DNA of 64,000 nucleotides from CAVSNH01 sp963729275 (GTDB taxonomy: Bacteria > Actinomycetota > Acidimicrobiia > Acidimicrobiales > RAAP-2): positions 124,001-188,000 of the forward strand of contig CAVSNH010000004.1 of NCBI GenBank assembly GCA_963729275.1, written 5' to 3'. The translations under genes and the position numbers were made by a program. Positions 9,231-17,938 of the stretch are shown here, in pieces. Positions within the stretch are counted from its first letter, which is position 1. Each line of letters starts with the position of its first letter. Below the pieces are notes generated by a model that worked only from the letters and a program-made list of their open reading frames with translations, was not told where the DNA came from and did no database searches.

Positions 9231-10061
9231 GTGGTCGACGTGCCCTTCGACCCGCCCCGATCCCTCTCCCCGTCCAAGGTCACCTCCTTCCGCGATTGCG
9301 CGCTCGCCTTCCGGTTCACCGTCATCGAGCATCTGGCCGACCGGCCGACGGTGGCGACCGTGCGCGGCACGTTCGTCCACAAGGTGCTCGAACAGCTGTA
9401 CTGGAACCACCCGGCCGGCCAGCGGTCACCGGCGGCCGCGGCCTGGGAGCTGGATCGAGCGTGGGACACCCTCCAGTCGGACGCCGACTTCGCCACCCTG
9501 ATGCTCGGCCCCGATGAGCGAGCCCGCCTTCGGGCCGAGGCCGAGCAGCTGGTGGCCAACTACTTCCTCTTGGAGGACCCTGACGAGGTCACGCCGGTCG
9601 GGATAGAGCTGAGCCTCGAGGCCCGCATCGGGGACATGCGCCTGCGAGGAATCATCGATCGCCTCGACCTACTGGCCGACGGCTCGCTCGAGGTGGTCGA
9701 CTACAAGACGGGCCGGGCTCCGTCAGTGACGTTCGAACAGTCGAAGCTCATCGGCGTCCATCTGTACGCCCTTCTCGCCCAAGAGGTGCTCGGGAGACCC
9801 CCGGTGCGAGTGAAGCTCCTGCACCTGAAGGAACCGTTGGTCATCGTGGCCGAGCCCACCGACCAGGCTCTCCGAGGCCATCGGATCAAAGCAAGCGCCG
9901 TTTGGTCGGCGATCGAACGGTCGTGCTCGAAAGAGGACTTCCAGCCACGGCCGTCGTCTCTCTGCGGGTACTGCGACTTCCGCGACTTCTGCCCGGCGTT
10001 CGGCGGAGACCCGGCACAGGCTGCCCACGCCTTTGAGCCAGCCATAGGCGGCGTGGCGTGA
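9231..10061 (+). CDS. RecB-like PD-(D/E)XK nuclease with predicted Fe-S cluster
   Basis: The motifs of the RecB nuclease family are present in order: GTFVHKVLE (residues ~46-54), GIIDRLDLL and VVDYKTG, whose Asp and Lys are catalytic. A cysteine near residue 23 (SFRDCALAF) and three near the C-terminus (CGYCDFRDFC) match the four-Cys arrangement that holds a 4Fe-4S cluster in AddB- and Cas4-type nucleases. It is a stand-alone nuclease with no helicase domain and no CRISPR genes nearby. It probably acts in DNA repair. Confidence 0.88.
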   Translation: MVDVPFDPPRSLSPSKVTSFRDCALAFRFTVIEHLADRPTVATVRGTFVHKVLEQLYWNHPAGQRSPAAAAWELDRAWDTLQSDADFATLMLGPDERARLRAEAEQLVANYFLLEDPDEVTPVGIELSLEARIGDMRLRGIIDRLDLLADGSLEVVDYKTGRAPSVTFEQSKLIGVHLYALLAQEVLGRPPVRVKLLHLKEPLVIVAEPTDQALRGHRIKASAVWSAIERSCSKEDFQPRPSSLCGYCDFRDFCPAFGGDPAQAAHAFEPAIGGVA

Positions 10062-10101
10062 GCAGTTCCGCTACCCGGTCGCGGGTCATTCAACACCGCC
10101 G

Positions 10102-10836
10102 GTGGTGAGCACGATCGATCCGGAAGCGGGAGCGCGCCCGCCTGACCGGAGGGGGCCGACCTGGGACCCGAAGGGGGGCCGGCCGGCGGAGGTCCGGAGG
10201 CCTGGGACCGACGGGGACGGCACCGGGCGCTCGGGCCCCGGGGGCGCGGTCGCCGAGCATCCCCACGACGAGATCGTAAGCGTCGGTGGGGTACCCCCTT
10301 CGGTGCGGCGATGGATCGCCGCCGTCGACGCCGGCGTGGACGATTGGTTCGAGCCCTACCGAGGGCGACCGGCGACCGACGCCGCCGCCAAGATCGTCGC
10401 CAGCCTGAGCGACCACGGCCTGATCTGGGTGCTCGAGGCGGCATGGCAGGTCCGTCGTGCCGGGCCGGGGCGGCGCCGGGTCATCCGCGGCCTGGCCGTC
10501 GCCGGAATCGGCTCGAGCGTCGTCAACGCCGCCGTCAAGTCCGTGGTCAGGCGGACGCGACCCGACCGCACCACGCTCGACCTGCGGGCCGGTCGCGTCC
10601 CCGTGCGCGAGCCGACATCCAGCAGCTTCCCGAGCGGACACACCCTGGCCGCCTTCTGCACCGCCGCGGTGATGGCCGACCCCGAACGCCCGGCAGCCAG
10701 CGCAGCCCGGTTCGGCCTCGCCGGTCTGGTCGGGCTCAGCCGCGTCCATTTGCGCGCCCATCACGCTTCCGACGTGGTCGGTGGCATGGCCATCGGGCTG
10801 GCCGTCGGTGCCCTTGGGCGGCGTCTCGTCCCCTGA
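10102..10836 (+). CDS. PAP2-superfamily phosphatase
   Basis: All three phosphatase motifs of the PAP2 family are visible: KSVVRRTRP (KxxxxxxRP), SSSFPSGHT (PSGH) and SRVHLRAHHASD (SRxxxxxHxxxD). Hydrophobic helices surround them, consistent with a membrane enzyme that removes phosphate from a lipid such as phosphatidic acid or undecaprenyl-PP. The first ~60 residues are low-complexity, so the start may lie further in. It follows the nuclease gene by 40 bases. Confidence 0.85.
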   Translation: MVSTIDPEAGARPPDRRGPTWDPKGGRPAEVRRPGTDGDGTGRSGPGGAVAEHPHDEIVSVGGVPPSVRRWIAAVDAGVDDWFEPYRGRPATDAAAKIVASLSDHGLIWVLEAAWQVRRAGPGRRRVIRGLAVAGIGSSVVNAAVKSVVRRTRPDRTTLDLRAGRVPVREPTSSSFPSGHTLAAFCTAAVMADPERPAASAARFGLAGLVGLSRVHLRAHHASDVVGGMAIGLAVGALGRRLVP

Positions 10837-10847
10837 CCTGGCCGGGA

Positions 10848-10873
10848 CCGAGGTCGACGACCGAGGTCGACGA
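10848..10873. repeat. 13-bp tandem repeat upstream of DsbA-like gene
   Basis: CCGAGGTCGACGA occurs twice head to tail, and a third partial copy (CCGAGG) follows. Each unit contains the palindrome GTCGAC. It sits between the PAP2 stop and the next start and may be a protein-binding site or slippage. Confidence 0.5.
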
Positions 10874-10915
10874 CCGAGGAGGAATGTCTCGGCGGACGGG
10901 GGCGTTGCTCGGAGC

Positions 10916-11521
10916 ATGGCAAACCGTCAATTCTCCGTGACCTGGGACTACCGCTGCCCCTTCGCCCGCAACGGCCACGAGCACGTGCTCGCTGGCCTCG
11001 ACGCCGGAGCTCCCTGGGAAGTGACCTTTGTTCCCTTCTTCCTCAATCAGGCTCACGTGGCGGAAGGTGGCACCCCGGCGTGGGAGGACCCGGCCGCCCA
11101 GCAGGACCTCGTGGCCTTGGCGGCCGGCGTGGTCGCTCGCGACCGCCTGCCCGAGCAATTCCGTGCCGTGCATCTCGCCCTCTTCGCCGCCCGCCACGAC
11201 CAAGGGCGCGACCTGCGTGACCGTGCCGTCGTGGCCGATGCCCTGACCGGTGCCGGTGTGGACGCCGAGGCGATTCTCGGCGAGGTGGACGCCGGCTGGC
11301 CGGCCAAGGTCATACGCGACGAGCACGAGCGGGCCGTCTCGGAACTCGGGATCTTCGGCGTGCCCACGTTCGTGGTCGGCGACCGGGCCGTGTTCGTGCG
11401 CCTCATGGACCGTCCGGAGGGCGACGGAGGCCGGGGTCGTGACCGCATCGAACGGGTGCTCGACCTGATGGAGGACCATCCCGAGCTCAACGAGTTCAAG
11501 TACGCGCGCATCGCCCGCTGA
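10916..11521 (+). CDS. DsbA/FrnE-like thioredoxin-fold protein with a single active-site Cys
   Basis: The start MANRQFSV is followed by a strand and the pattern DYRCPFARNG where DsbA/FrnE proteins have a CxxC. Only the first Cys is kept (CPFA). The cis-proline loop FGVPTFVVGD and the alpha-helical insert are typical of the 2-hydroxychromene isomerase/DsbA group. Loss of the second Cys argues against simple dithiol oxidase activity and favours monothiol chemistry or thiol-dependent isomerase activity, possibly with mycothiol. That is inference. A longer in-frame N-terminus is possible but is low-complexity. Confidence 0.8.
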   Translation: MANRQFSVTWDYRCPFARNGHEHVLAGLDAGAPWEVTFVPFFLNQAHVAEGGTPAWEDPAAQQDLVALAAGVVARDRLPEQFRAVHLALFAARHDQGRDLRDRAVVADALTGAGVDAEAILGEVDAGWPAKVIRDEHERAVSELGIFGVPTFVVGDRAVFVRLMDRPEGDGGRGRDRIERVLDLMEDHPELNEFKYARIAR

Positions 11522-11676
11522 TTCACGGGCGGGCCTGGTTGCCGACGCACATCTCCCACCATCGCTCCCACATGGCTTCGAGCACCTGACGCTCCACGAA
11601 GGTTCGCCGGTAGTTTCCTGCATGGCATCTCGGCGGCCTCTGCCCGGCTTCCTACACAGCTCCTCCCGGCTGCCTG

Positions 11677-11694
11677 CTCGGTCCTTAGACCGAG
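11677..11694. terminator. 7-bp perfect hairpin between convergent genes
   Basis: CTCGGTC, a CTTA loop, then GACCGAG. It sits nine bases from the stop of the minus-strand LLM gene and downstream of the DsbA-like gene. It is a plausible terminator, although it has no T tract. Confidence 0.45.
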
Positions 11695-11702
11695 GGCGGC
11701 GG

Positions 11703-12614
11703 TTACGCGGGCAGACCGCTCATCCCTGTCATTGCGTCGATCGATGCGGCGATCTCGGTGCCCGAGCCGAAGGGCGCGCCGCAAAAGTCGGTCACCCCGG
11801 CCGACTGCAGGCGTCGCAGCACGGCCTGCACCTCGGACTTACTGCCCGCCACCACGACGTCGGCCGGCCCGCTGGCGCCCTCCCGGTCGAGCATGGCGCG
11901 ATACGAGGGCAGGTGGCCGTAGATCGAGAACGTCTGGGCTGCCCGCTCCCTCGCCCCACTGACATCGGAGGTCACGCAGACCGGCAGACCGACCGCGATG
12001 CGGGGCTCGGGCCGTCCGCCAGCCTCTGCCGCCCGGCGGATCGTCGGGATGATGTGGGACTCGATGGTCGCCGGACCGGTCATCCACGTCACCGTGCCGG
12101 CTGCCTGGCGTCCGGCGATGGCGAGCATGGTCGACCCGAGGGCGGCCACCAGGACATCGGGCGCCGGCGCAGTGATCTGTAAGGGCCCGAGCGTCGAGCA
12201 CCGGAAAGTCTCACCCTCAAAGGCGACCTGTTCTCCATCGAGCAACGGCATGAGGACGGACAGGTACTCCCGCATGTGACGTGCCGGCCGGTCGAACGAC
12301 TGGCCAAAGACGTTCTCGATCACAATCTGATGGGAGAGGCCGATCCCGAGTGTCAGTCGACCACCGATCCCGGCCTGGACGGTGAGGGCCTGTCCGGCCA
12401 GCATCACAGGGTGCCGAGGGTAGGTCGGAACGACGGCGGTCCCGAGCCCGATGCCATCCACCTCACGGCCGATCATGCCGAGGGCGGTCAGCGCGTCGTA
12501 GCCGAAGATCTGGGAGGACCAGGCCGTCTCCACCCCCCGATCGCGCAAGGAAGCGACCTGGGCCACCATCTCGTCGAAGGGCTGCTCTGTGTCGAACATC
12601 ACGCCGATGCGCAC
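11703..12614 (-). CDS. LLM-class flavin/F420-dependent oxidoreductase
   Basis: This is a bacterial-luciferase-like TIM barrel. The opening MRIGVMFD, then IGLGTAVVPTYPRHPVMLA and the glycine-rich GRLTLGIGLSH are typical of F420-dependent LLM proteins in actinobacteria. Such enzymes transfer hydride between reduced F420 (or FMN) and an unknown substrate. The length of 303 residues is normal for the family. The cofactor preference is inferred from the lineage. Confidence 0.85.
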   Translation of the reverse strand: MRIGVMFDTEQPFDEMVAQVASLRDRGVETAWSSQIFGYDALTALGMIGREVDGIGLGTAVVPTYPRHPVMLAGQALTVQAGIGGRLTLGIGLSHQIVIENVFGQSFDRPARHMREYLSVLMPLLDGEQVAFEGETFRCSTLGPLQITAPAPDVLVAALGSTMLAIAGRQAAGTVTWMTGPATIESHIIPTIRRAAEAGGRPEPRIAVGLPVCVTSDVSGARERAAQTFSIYGHLPSYRAMLDREGASGPADVVVAGSKSEVQAVLRRLQSAGVTDFCGAPFGSGTEIAASIDAMTGMSGLPA

Positions 12615-12788
12615 TCGTTCACCTCCCTGGATCGCTCGCCGCCGGCCGGCGGGTACGGGGCCGCCCTACCGAGGGCGACGGCCCTCATCAAAGCACGGCC
12701 GGCAATCGGGCGGTCCTTCGATGCCAGTGGATCGTGCCTCCATCGGCCCCCGATGGCCCAGGGGCGACAGGTCGGTCACAATGCACGC

Positions 12789-13283
12789 ATGTCTGTCGCC
12801 ATCCTCATGGGAAGTTCATCCGACGCGTCCATCATGGACGACGCCATCCAGACGCTCCGCTCCTTCGGCGTTCCCGTCGAGGTGAGGGTCCTCTCGGCCC
12901 ACCGAACGCCGGACGACACCCTGGCCTTCGCCCGCGATGCGGCCGGGTCCGGAATCAAGGTCATCATCGCGGCAGCGGGCGGCGCCGCCCATCTCGCCGG
13001 TGTGATCGCCGCGGCCTCGCCTTTGCCCGTCATCGGCGTCCCCATCGCCCTGGCCACCCTCGATGGTCTCGACTCGCTTCTGGCCATGGTCCAGATGCCG
13101 AAGGGCGTCCCGGTGGCCACGGTGGCGGTGAACGGTGCCCGCAATGCCGCACTCCTCGCCGTGCGCATTCTCGCCCTCTCCGACGAGCGCTTGGCTCAGG
13201 AACTCGATCGATTTCGTCGCGAGCTCGGCGATCAGGTTCGAGACATGGACGCCGAGATCGTGGCCCGATATCGGGCCGACTGA
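12789..13283 (+). CDS. purE: N5-carboxyaminoimidazole ribonucleotide mutase
   Basis: PurE converts N5-CAIR to CAIR in purine synthesis. The diagnostic motifs are all present: MGSSSDASIMDDA near the start, the catalytic SAHRTPD and the glycine-rich AAAGGAAHLAGV. At 164 residues it is a normal class I PurE. The open frame extends upstream into antisense sequence of the LLM gene, so the start at MSVAILMG is preferred. The usual partner purK is not adjacent. Confidence 0.95.
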   Translation: MSVAILMGSSSDASIMDDAIQTLRSFGVPVEVRVLSAHRTPDDTLAFARDAAGSGIKVIIAAAGGAAHLAGVIAAASPLPVIGVPIALATLDGLDSLLAMVQMPKGVPVATVAVNGARNAALLAVRILALSDERLAQELDRFRRELGDQVRDMDAEIVARYRAD

Positions 13284-13293
13284 CAGAGGTGCG

Positions 13294-14286
13294 TCACGGC
13301 GCCGGCCACGGCGGCGCCAACCCCACGATGGCCTCCTCGAGTGGCACTCCCACCGGGTAGACGGCCATGAAGGGCACGTCGACGCCATTGCTCACATAGC
13401 GGCCGATGTGTGACCGGCACTCGTCATAGGTGCCGTGCACCACGAGCTCGTCCACCACCGTCTCGGGAATGGCGGCCAAGGCCCCTTTTCGGTCGCCCGA
13501 CTGCCAGGCTGCCCACATGGGCTCGAGCTCGGGGCCGCGACCCAGCCAACGGTGGAACTCGGCATAGACGCCCACATTGAGGTAGGCGGCGATCATTCGC
13601 CGGGCGACTGCCCGGGCGTGGTCTGGGTCGTTGGAGGGGCAGACGAAGATCCGGGCCGCCACCGTGCCCCGGCCGTCGAGCTCGGCGACCACCTTCTTCA
13701 CGTCGACGGCCGACAGCCAGTTGAGGATGGCCCCGTCGGCCTCGCGGGCGGCGAGGTGCAGCATGCCCGGCCGGAGAGCGGCGAGCAGCATGGGCGGCGG
13801 GTGCTCGACCGGCCGGGACAACCGGAACCCGCGCACCGTGAAGGTGTCGAACTCGCGGTCGACCTTCTCGCCGGACAGAGCCAGGCGCAGGAAGCGTAGT
13901 AGGTCGCGCGCCCGACGGTAGGGCTCGGTGAAAGGGATCCCGTTCCAGCGGGACACGATGACGTCTGACGACGTACCGAGCCCGAAGGTGAACCGACCCG
14001 GAGCGGCTTCGGCCATGGCCGCCACGCTCTGGGCCAGCAGCGCCGGTCCCCGCGTGAAGGCAGGGACGATGGCCACCCCCAGCTGGAGCGCCGGCGTCCA
14101 GGCGGCGGCCAGCGCCAATGGCGTGAAACCGTCCGGACCGTCGGTCTCGGCTGACCACACGTCCGTGTACCCCAGTTCGAGAAGCCGCTCGTAGAAACGG
14201 CGGTGCTCGAGGAGGCCGACTCCGTCGAAGGGCACCGTGATCCCATAACGCGGGGTGCGGGACAGCGGTGGTTCGACCTGGCTCAC
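13294..14286 (-). CDS. LLM-class flavin/F420-dependent oxidoreductase
   Basis: This is a second luciferase-like monooxygenase-family protein. Recognisable stretches are RYGITVPFDGVG, the strand LQLGVAIVPAFTRGP and RFTFGLGTSSDVIV, all fitting the TIM-barrel F420 group. The start is uncertain: an in-frame ATG at 14325 adds 13 non-homologous-looking residues, so I take the GTG at 14286. It is not in an operon with purE, which is convergent with it. The substrate is unknown. Confidence 0.83.
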   Translation of the reverse strand: MSQVEPPLSRTPRYGITVPFDGVGLLEHRRFYERLLELGYTDVWSAETDGPDGFTPLALAAAWTPALQLGVAIVPAFTRGPALLAQSVAAMAEAAPGRFTFGLGTSSDVIVSRWNGIPFTEPYRRARDLLRFLRLALSGEKVDREFDTFTVRGFRLSRPVEHPPPMLLAALRPGMLHLAAREADGAILNWLSAVDVKKVVAELDGRGTVAARIFVCPSNDPDHARAVARRMIAAYLNVGVYAEFHRWLGRGPELEPMWAAWQSGDRKGALAAIPETVVDELVVHGTYDECRSHIGRYVSNGVDVPFMAVYPVGVPLEEAIVGLAPPWPAP

Positions 14287-14323
14287 GGCGCCCGTATTAC
14301 ACCCTCGGCGCATGATGGGTCCC

Positions 14324-14578
14324 ATGAGGAGGGATCACGGGCACGGCCGAGCACACCAACCGGCGTTGCCGTTGGATGAGCCGTCACCGCCCCGGAGGGC
14401 ACCAGCCGTCGACTGGCGGCTCGACGAGCACACCCGCCTGGTCGGACGGGCCGGGGTGGCGGCCGCTCGGGCGGCGCTGACCTCTCCGGCCAACGGGGTG
14501 CCGAACTCTCACCCCGGCACCGCGGCCAGCCAGGATGGCGTGGCCGGGGCGCCGAGAGCGGAGGACCAAGCCGCCTGA
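14324..14578 (+). CDS. Small conserved protein of unknown function
   Basis: The segment WRLDEHTRLVGRAGVAAARA resembles short hypothetical proteins found widely in actinobacteria, which supports a real gene despite weak start signals. Flanking parts are proline- and alanine-rich. It runs in the same direction as the YdjC-like gene 22 bases downstream. No function can be assigned. Confidence 0.5.
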   Translation: MRRDHGHGRAHQPALPLDEPSPPRRAPAVDWRLDEHTRLVGRAGVAAARAALTSPANGVPNSHPGTAASQDGVAGAPRAEDQAA

Positions 14579-14600
14579 CGACCGGCACTACGGTCGAGGC

Positions 14601-15434
14601 ATGACGTCCGTGCTCGAGCGTCTCGGCTACCGCCCCGAGGCCAAGCTGCTCATCGTCAACTGCATGGACCTCGGGCTCTGCCATGCCGCCAATGTCGGCG
14701 TCTACGACGCGCTCCGCAACGGCATCGGCACCAGCGCATCACTCGTCGTTCCGGCACCCTGGTCCCGCGAGTCGGCGGGACGCTTCCGCGGGGACGACGT
14801 GGGCGTGAGCCTGACCCTCAACGCCGAGCACGACCGCTATCGCTGGGGACCGCTGACCCAAGCACCGTCGCTCCTCGACGGTGACGGCGGGTTCCCCCGC
14901 ACCCTCACCGACCTCTGGGACCATGCCGACCTCGACGAGGTCCGCCGTGAATGCCGCGCCCAACTCGAGCGGGCCGTCCTTTGGGGATTCGACATCAGCC
15001 ACCTCGACAGCCGGCTCGACGCCCTCCTCATGCGTCCGGAGTTCTTCGACATCTACCTGGAGCTGGCCGTCGACTTCTCGCTGCCGCTCGGGCTGCTGAG
15101 TGCCGCGGCCGAGCCCAACGTGGGCTTCCCGGTGCGCCAGTTGGCGAGCGAGGCCGGCATCCTGTTCTGCGACCGGTTCGTCACGTTGCCGGCCCCGGCT
15201 ACCCGCCAGTCGTTCGGCGACCTGTTGGTCGGGCTCCCGAGCGGGCTCACCGAGCTCGCCCTCCATCCTGCGGTCGACACCCCGGAGCTGAGAGCCATCA
15301 CGTCCGACTGGCCGTCACGGGTAGCGGACCACGCGCTGGCGGTGACCAACCACGGCCTCCAGCAGATGGTGGCCGAGGCCGGGGTCATCCTGCTCGGCTA
15401 TCGACCCCTGCGCGACGCCATGCGCACGACCTGA
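14601..15434 (+). CDS. YdjC/ChbG-like carbohydrate deacetylase
   Basis: The fold resembles the ChbG/HpnK group of polysaccharide-deacetylase-like enzymes: LLIVNCMDLGLCHAAN near the N-terminus, where family members have a metal-binding Asp-Asp pair, VGVSLTLNAEHD, then the His-rich ISHLDSRLDALL. In this copy the first motif reads CMDLG rather than ADDFG, so one acidic ligand is replaced. The His in LALHPA is kept. Removal of an acetyl group from a sugar is the likely reaction, but the altered metal site lowers certainty. Confidence 0.75.
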   Translation: MTSVLERLGYRPEAKLLIVNCMDLGLCHAANVGVYDALRNGIGTSASLVVPAPWSRESAGRFRGDDVGVSLTLNAEHDRYRWGPLTQAPSLLDGDGGFPRTLTDLWDHADLDEVRRECRAQLERAVLWGFDISHLDSRLDALLMRPEFFDIYLELAVDFSLPLGLLSAAAEPNVGFPVRQLASEAGILFCDRFVTLPAPATRQSFGDLLVGLPSGLTELALHPAVDTPELRAITSDWPSRVADHALAVTNHGLQQMVAEAGVILLGYRPLRDAMRTT

Positions 15435-15555
15435 GCGACCCTCCGCCCGGGCTCGGCCCGAAGGCGGACGTCGTCGTCCCTCGAACGACAGGGTCCGCCG
15501 CTCGCTCCCTCCTTGCCTCCGTGACTCGGGCCGCGAAGCCCTCGTCGGTATCCTG

Positions 15556-16485
15556 ATGTCACTCATGACCGCGAACGTGCTCGAGGGAGACGGGCCGTCG
15601 ACCGGGAGCCCGGGCTCAGCAAGCTCGGTCACAGAGGGCGGCCACAGCCTGGGGGCATCCGCTCCTAGCCCGGCGGGGCCAGCAGGGGTGGCGCAGTCGG
15701 CCTCCTTCGAGCTCCGAGACCTGGTGCTCCTGGACTCGTCCGGCAACCACCCGGTGGTCGTCTACGCCCTCCGTTTCGGTGACGACGGCATCGGCCTCGT
15801 CGGGCGAGAAGGCAGCTCTCCCCGGGTCTTGCCTTGGGCGTCGGTCTCCGCGCACGCGGTCGAGCCGTGGACGGGAGGGACCATCCCTCGGTCGTGGGTG
15901 GACACCGCCGGTCGGGGCGGGACGGGCGGGACGGGCGGGGCCGACTCCCACCGGTCGGACGGCCATCAAGATGGTCCAGCCCCGGCCGTCGAGCCCCATC
16001 GGGAGGCGGTCGCCACCGATGGCAACGGCCGGGAGGATCGAGCGGCTCGAGCCATTGGTGGCGACAGGGCCGGCGGAGCCGACGGTCCCGACGATCAGCT
16101 TCCTCACGTCGAGGCCGGGGCGCTCATCGACATCCAGACGCCGAGCGGAACCTTCCGTTTCCTACTCCCCCGCGCCGATCCGGCCACGGTGGCCGAACGG
16201 ATCACGGCCATCGCCATCCGTCACCGCGGGGCGGCCGGGGCGTCATCGGTCACCACGGCCCTTGGTGCCAGGCGCTACGGCCGGAGGTCCGGACGAGCGG
16301 CGACCGGGTGGGAGCGCGTCCGACCGCTCTTCGTCATCATCCTCGTCGTGGTCATCGCCACCGCGGTGACGCTCATCCTGCTGCAGAGCGCGGGGGCGGT
16401 CCACCTGCCCTTCCTCGGTGGGACGGGCGGAGAGTCGGGCATCGACGCCCATGCGCACATGCCGGCATGCCGCTGCGGGAATTAA
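15556..16485 (+). CDS. Hypothetical protein with one C-terminal membrane helix
   Basis: I do not recognise this gene. The N-terminal ~45 residues are Ser/Gly/Pro-rich. A globular part follows (SFELRDLVLLDSSG, then VVVYALRFGDDGIGLVG), a Gly/Thr-rich linker, a second small folded stretch (ALIDIQTPSGTFRFLLP) and a strong hydrophobic helix near residue 270 (PLFVIILVVVIATAVTLILL). It is probably a tail-anchored membrane protein with its bulk in the cytoplasm. Confidence 0.65.
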   Translation: MSLMTANVLEGDGPSTGSPGSASSVTEGGHSLGASAPSPAGPAGVAQSASFELRDLVLLDSSGNHPVVVYALRFGDDGIGLVGREGSSPRVLPWASVSAHAVEPWTGGTIPRSWVDTAGRGGTGGTGGADSHRSDGHQDGPAPAVEPHREAVATDGNGREDRAARAIGGDRAGGADGPDDQLPHVEAGALIDIQTPSGTFRFLLPRADPATVAERITAIAIRHRGAAGASSVTTALGARRYGRRSGRAATGWERVRPLFVIILVVVIATAVTLILLQSAGAVHLPFLGGTGGESGIDAHAHMPACRCGN

Positions 16486-16494
16486 CCCCGGCCG

Positions 16495-16881
16495 TCAGGA
16501 GCCGGTGGCAGCGGCGACTCGCTGGCGCACGTCGCGGTAGGCCGCAGTGGTGGTAGCCGGAAGGAGGGCGATCATCGCGCCCATGGATCCGGCCACTTTC
16601 ATTCGGCCCCGCATGAAGGCCACATTGGGATCGAGGTCACCGCGTTGCAGGGCAAGGGCGTCGTCCCAGGTCAGAGTGAGGGTTACGTCGGGTGCGCCGA
16701 TCACGCGCGGGGCGCTGTCCACCACCCGCCCCTCGTCGATAACCCAGTAGCAGGACAAGCTGCCCTCGGGTCCGCCGCTGATCTCACACTGGAGGCGGGC
16801 CGACACTTGGCTGCCGAGGGGAGCTTCCGACCAGAGGGATCGGGTCTCGTCGAACCACTCGGCTGAGAGCCACGTGCTCAC
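16495..16881 (-). CDS. SCP2 sterol-carrier-domain protein
   Basis: The start is the GTG at 16881, preceded by AGGAG at ideal spacing. The 128-residue product has the SCP2 pattern: VSARLQCEISGG, a central strand with YWVIDEGRVV, then TLTLTWDDALALQRGDLDPNVAFMRGRMKVAG, split here only by description. These small proteins bind lipids or sterol-like acyl-CoA. The presence of P450 genes a few kb away would fit steroid or lipid metabolism, but that link is speculative. Confidence 0.82.
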   Translation of the reverse strand: MSTWLSAEWFDETRSLWSEAPLGSQVSARLQCEISGGPEGSLSCYWVIDEGRVVDSAPRVIGAPDVTLTLTWDDALALQRGDLDPNVAFMRGRMKVAGSMGAMIALLPATTTAAYRDVRQRVAAATGS

Positions 16882-16966
16882 GGCCGCTCCTCGGTGAGTC
16901 GTCTGACGCCGCGGGCTGGTGCCATCGACGTCACGCCGCTTCCTTGGACCGTTCTCGGGCCCGGTC

Positions 16967-17872
16967 TCAACCCACGCGATCGGCCACGGCCAGCCCGGCG
17001 AAGAGGTCGGTTTCGACCTCGGCATCCGGGGCCGGTGGGGCCAGTGTGCCGTCCGTCTGGCGGACGAGCGCCAGTTGATAGTCATCGTGCGGGTGGATGG
17101 TCCGCATGACCTCGGGGGGCAGGCCGAACCAGAAGGGTGACTTGGGGTCGACCTGGGTGGCATGGGCCAGCAGGGCCTTCGATCGCACGTCAGCGAAGTC
17201 GGAGATATCGATGGAGGTGGTGGGCGGGTCCTCCCTCACCTTTTCCCACCGTGCGCGCCATTCGGCGTTGAACGGCGACTCGAGACCGAGCTCCTCGAAC
17301 TTCTCGTGGATCTCACGGAAGCGGGCCACCGAGAAGAACGTGTAGTAGAGCTTGTCGGGCTGATGCGGCTCTCCCGCGTCGGGGAACTGTGCACCGTCGC
17401 CGGTGGCCCGGAAAGCGGCGAGGCCGACCTCGTGCACGCGTAGGTGATCGGGGTGCGGGTAGCCGGACTGCTCGTCGCCGTAGATCACCATGACCTGCGG
17501 GCGGGTCCGGCGGACGATGGCCACGAGCCGGCCCACGGCTTCCTCGAGCGGCGCCTGAGCGAAGCTGTCGGGACGGGAGTTGGCGGCCGAGTCGGGCATT
17601 CCCGAGTCCCGGTAGCCGAGCATGACGACCTCGTCGTAGCCGATGATCTCGGTGGCGCGCGCCAACTCCTCAATTCGAACCTCGCCCATCCGCTCGCGCA
17701 CGTCGGGTCGGTCCATGGCTGGGTTGAGGATGTCCCCCTCCTCACCCCCCGTGCAGCACACGAGCACCGTGTGGACGCCGGCGGCGTGGTAGCGGGCCAC
17801 CGTGCCGGCGCCTTTGGACGACTCGTCGTCGGGGTGTGCATGCACTGTGAGCAGGCAGGGAGACGGCGACAT
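16967..17872 (-). CDS. mca: Mycothiol S-conjugate amidase
   Basis: Mca cleaves mycothiol S-conjugates into a mercapturic acid and GlcN-inositol, detoxifying electrophiles. The N-terminus VHAHPDDESSKGAGT, the stretch CCTGGEEGDILNPAMD and the second metal motif GYPHPDHLRVHE follow mycobacterial Mca closely, and the length (301 residues) fits. Its presence implies that the organism makes mycothiol. No mshA, mshC or mshD gene is in the window. Confidence 0.92.
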   Translation of the reverse strand: MSPSPCLLTVHAHPDDESSKGAGTVARYHAAGVHTVLVCCTGGEEGDILNPAMDRPDVRERMGEVRIEELARATEIIGYDEVVMLGYRDSGMPDSAANSRPDSFAQAPLEEAVGRLVAIVRRTRPQVMVIYGDEQSGYPHPDHLRVHEVGLAAFRATGDGAQFPDAGEPHQPDKLYYTFFSVARFREIHEKFEELGLESPFNAEWRARWEKVREDPPTTSIDISDFADVRSKALLAHATQVDPKSPFWFGLPPEVMRTIHPHDDYQLALVRQTDGTLAPPAPDAEVETDLFAGLAVADRVG

Positions 17873-17938
17873 GGGATCACGCTACCGGGCAGGCAGGCCC
17901 TAAGCTGCAAGTCGCAGCGCAGAGAAGGGATCGTGCCC

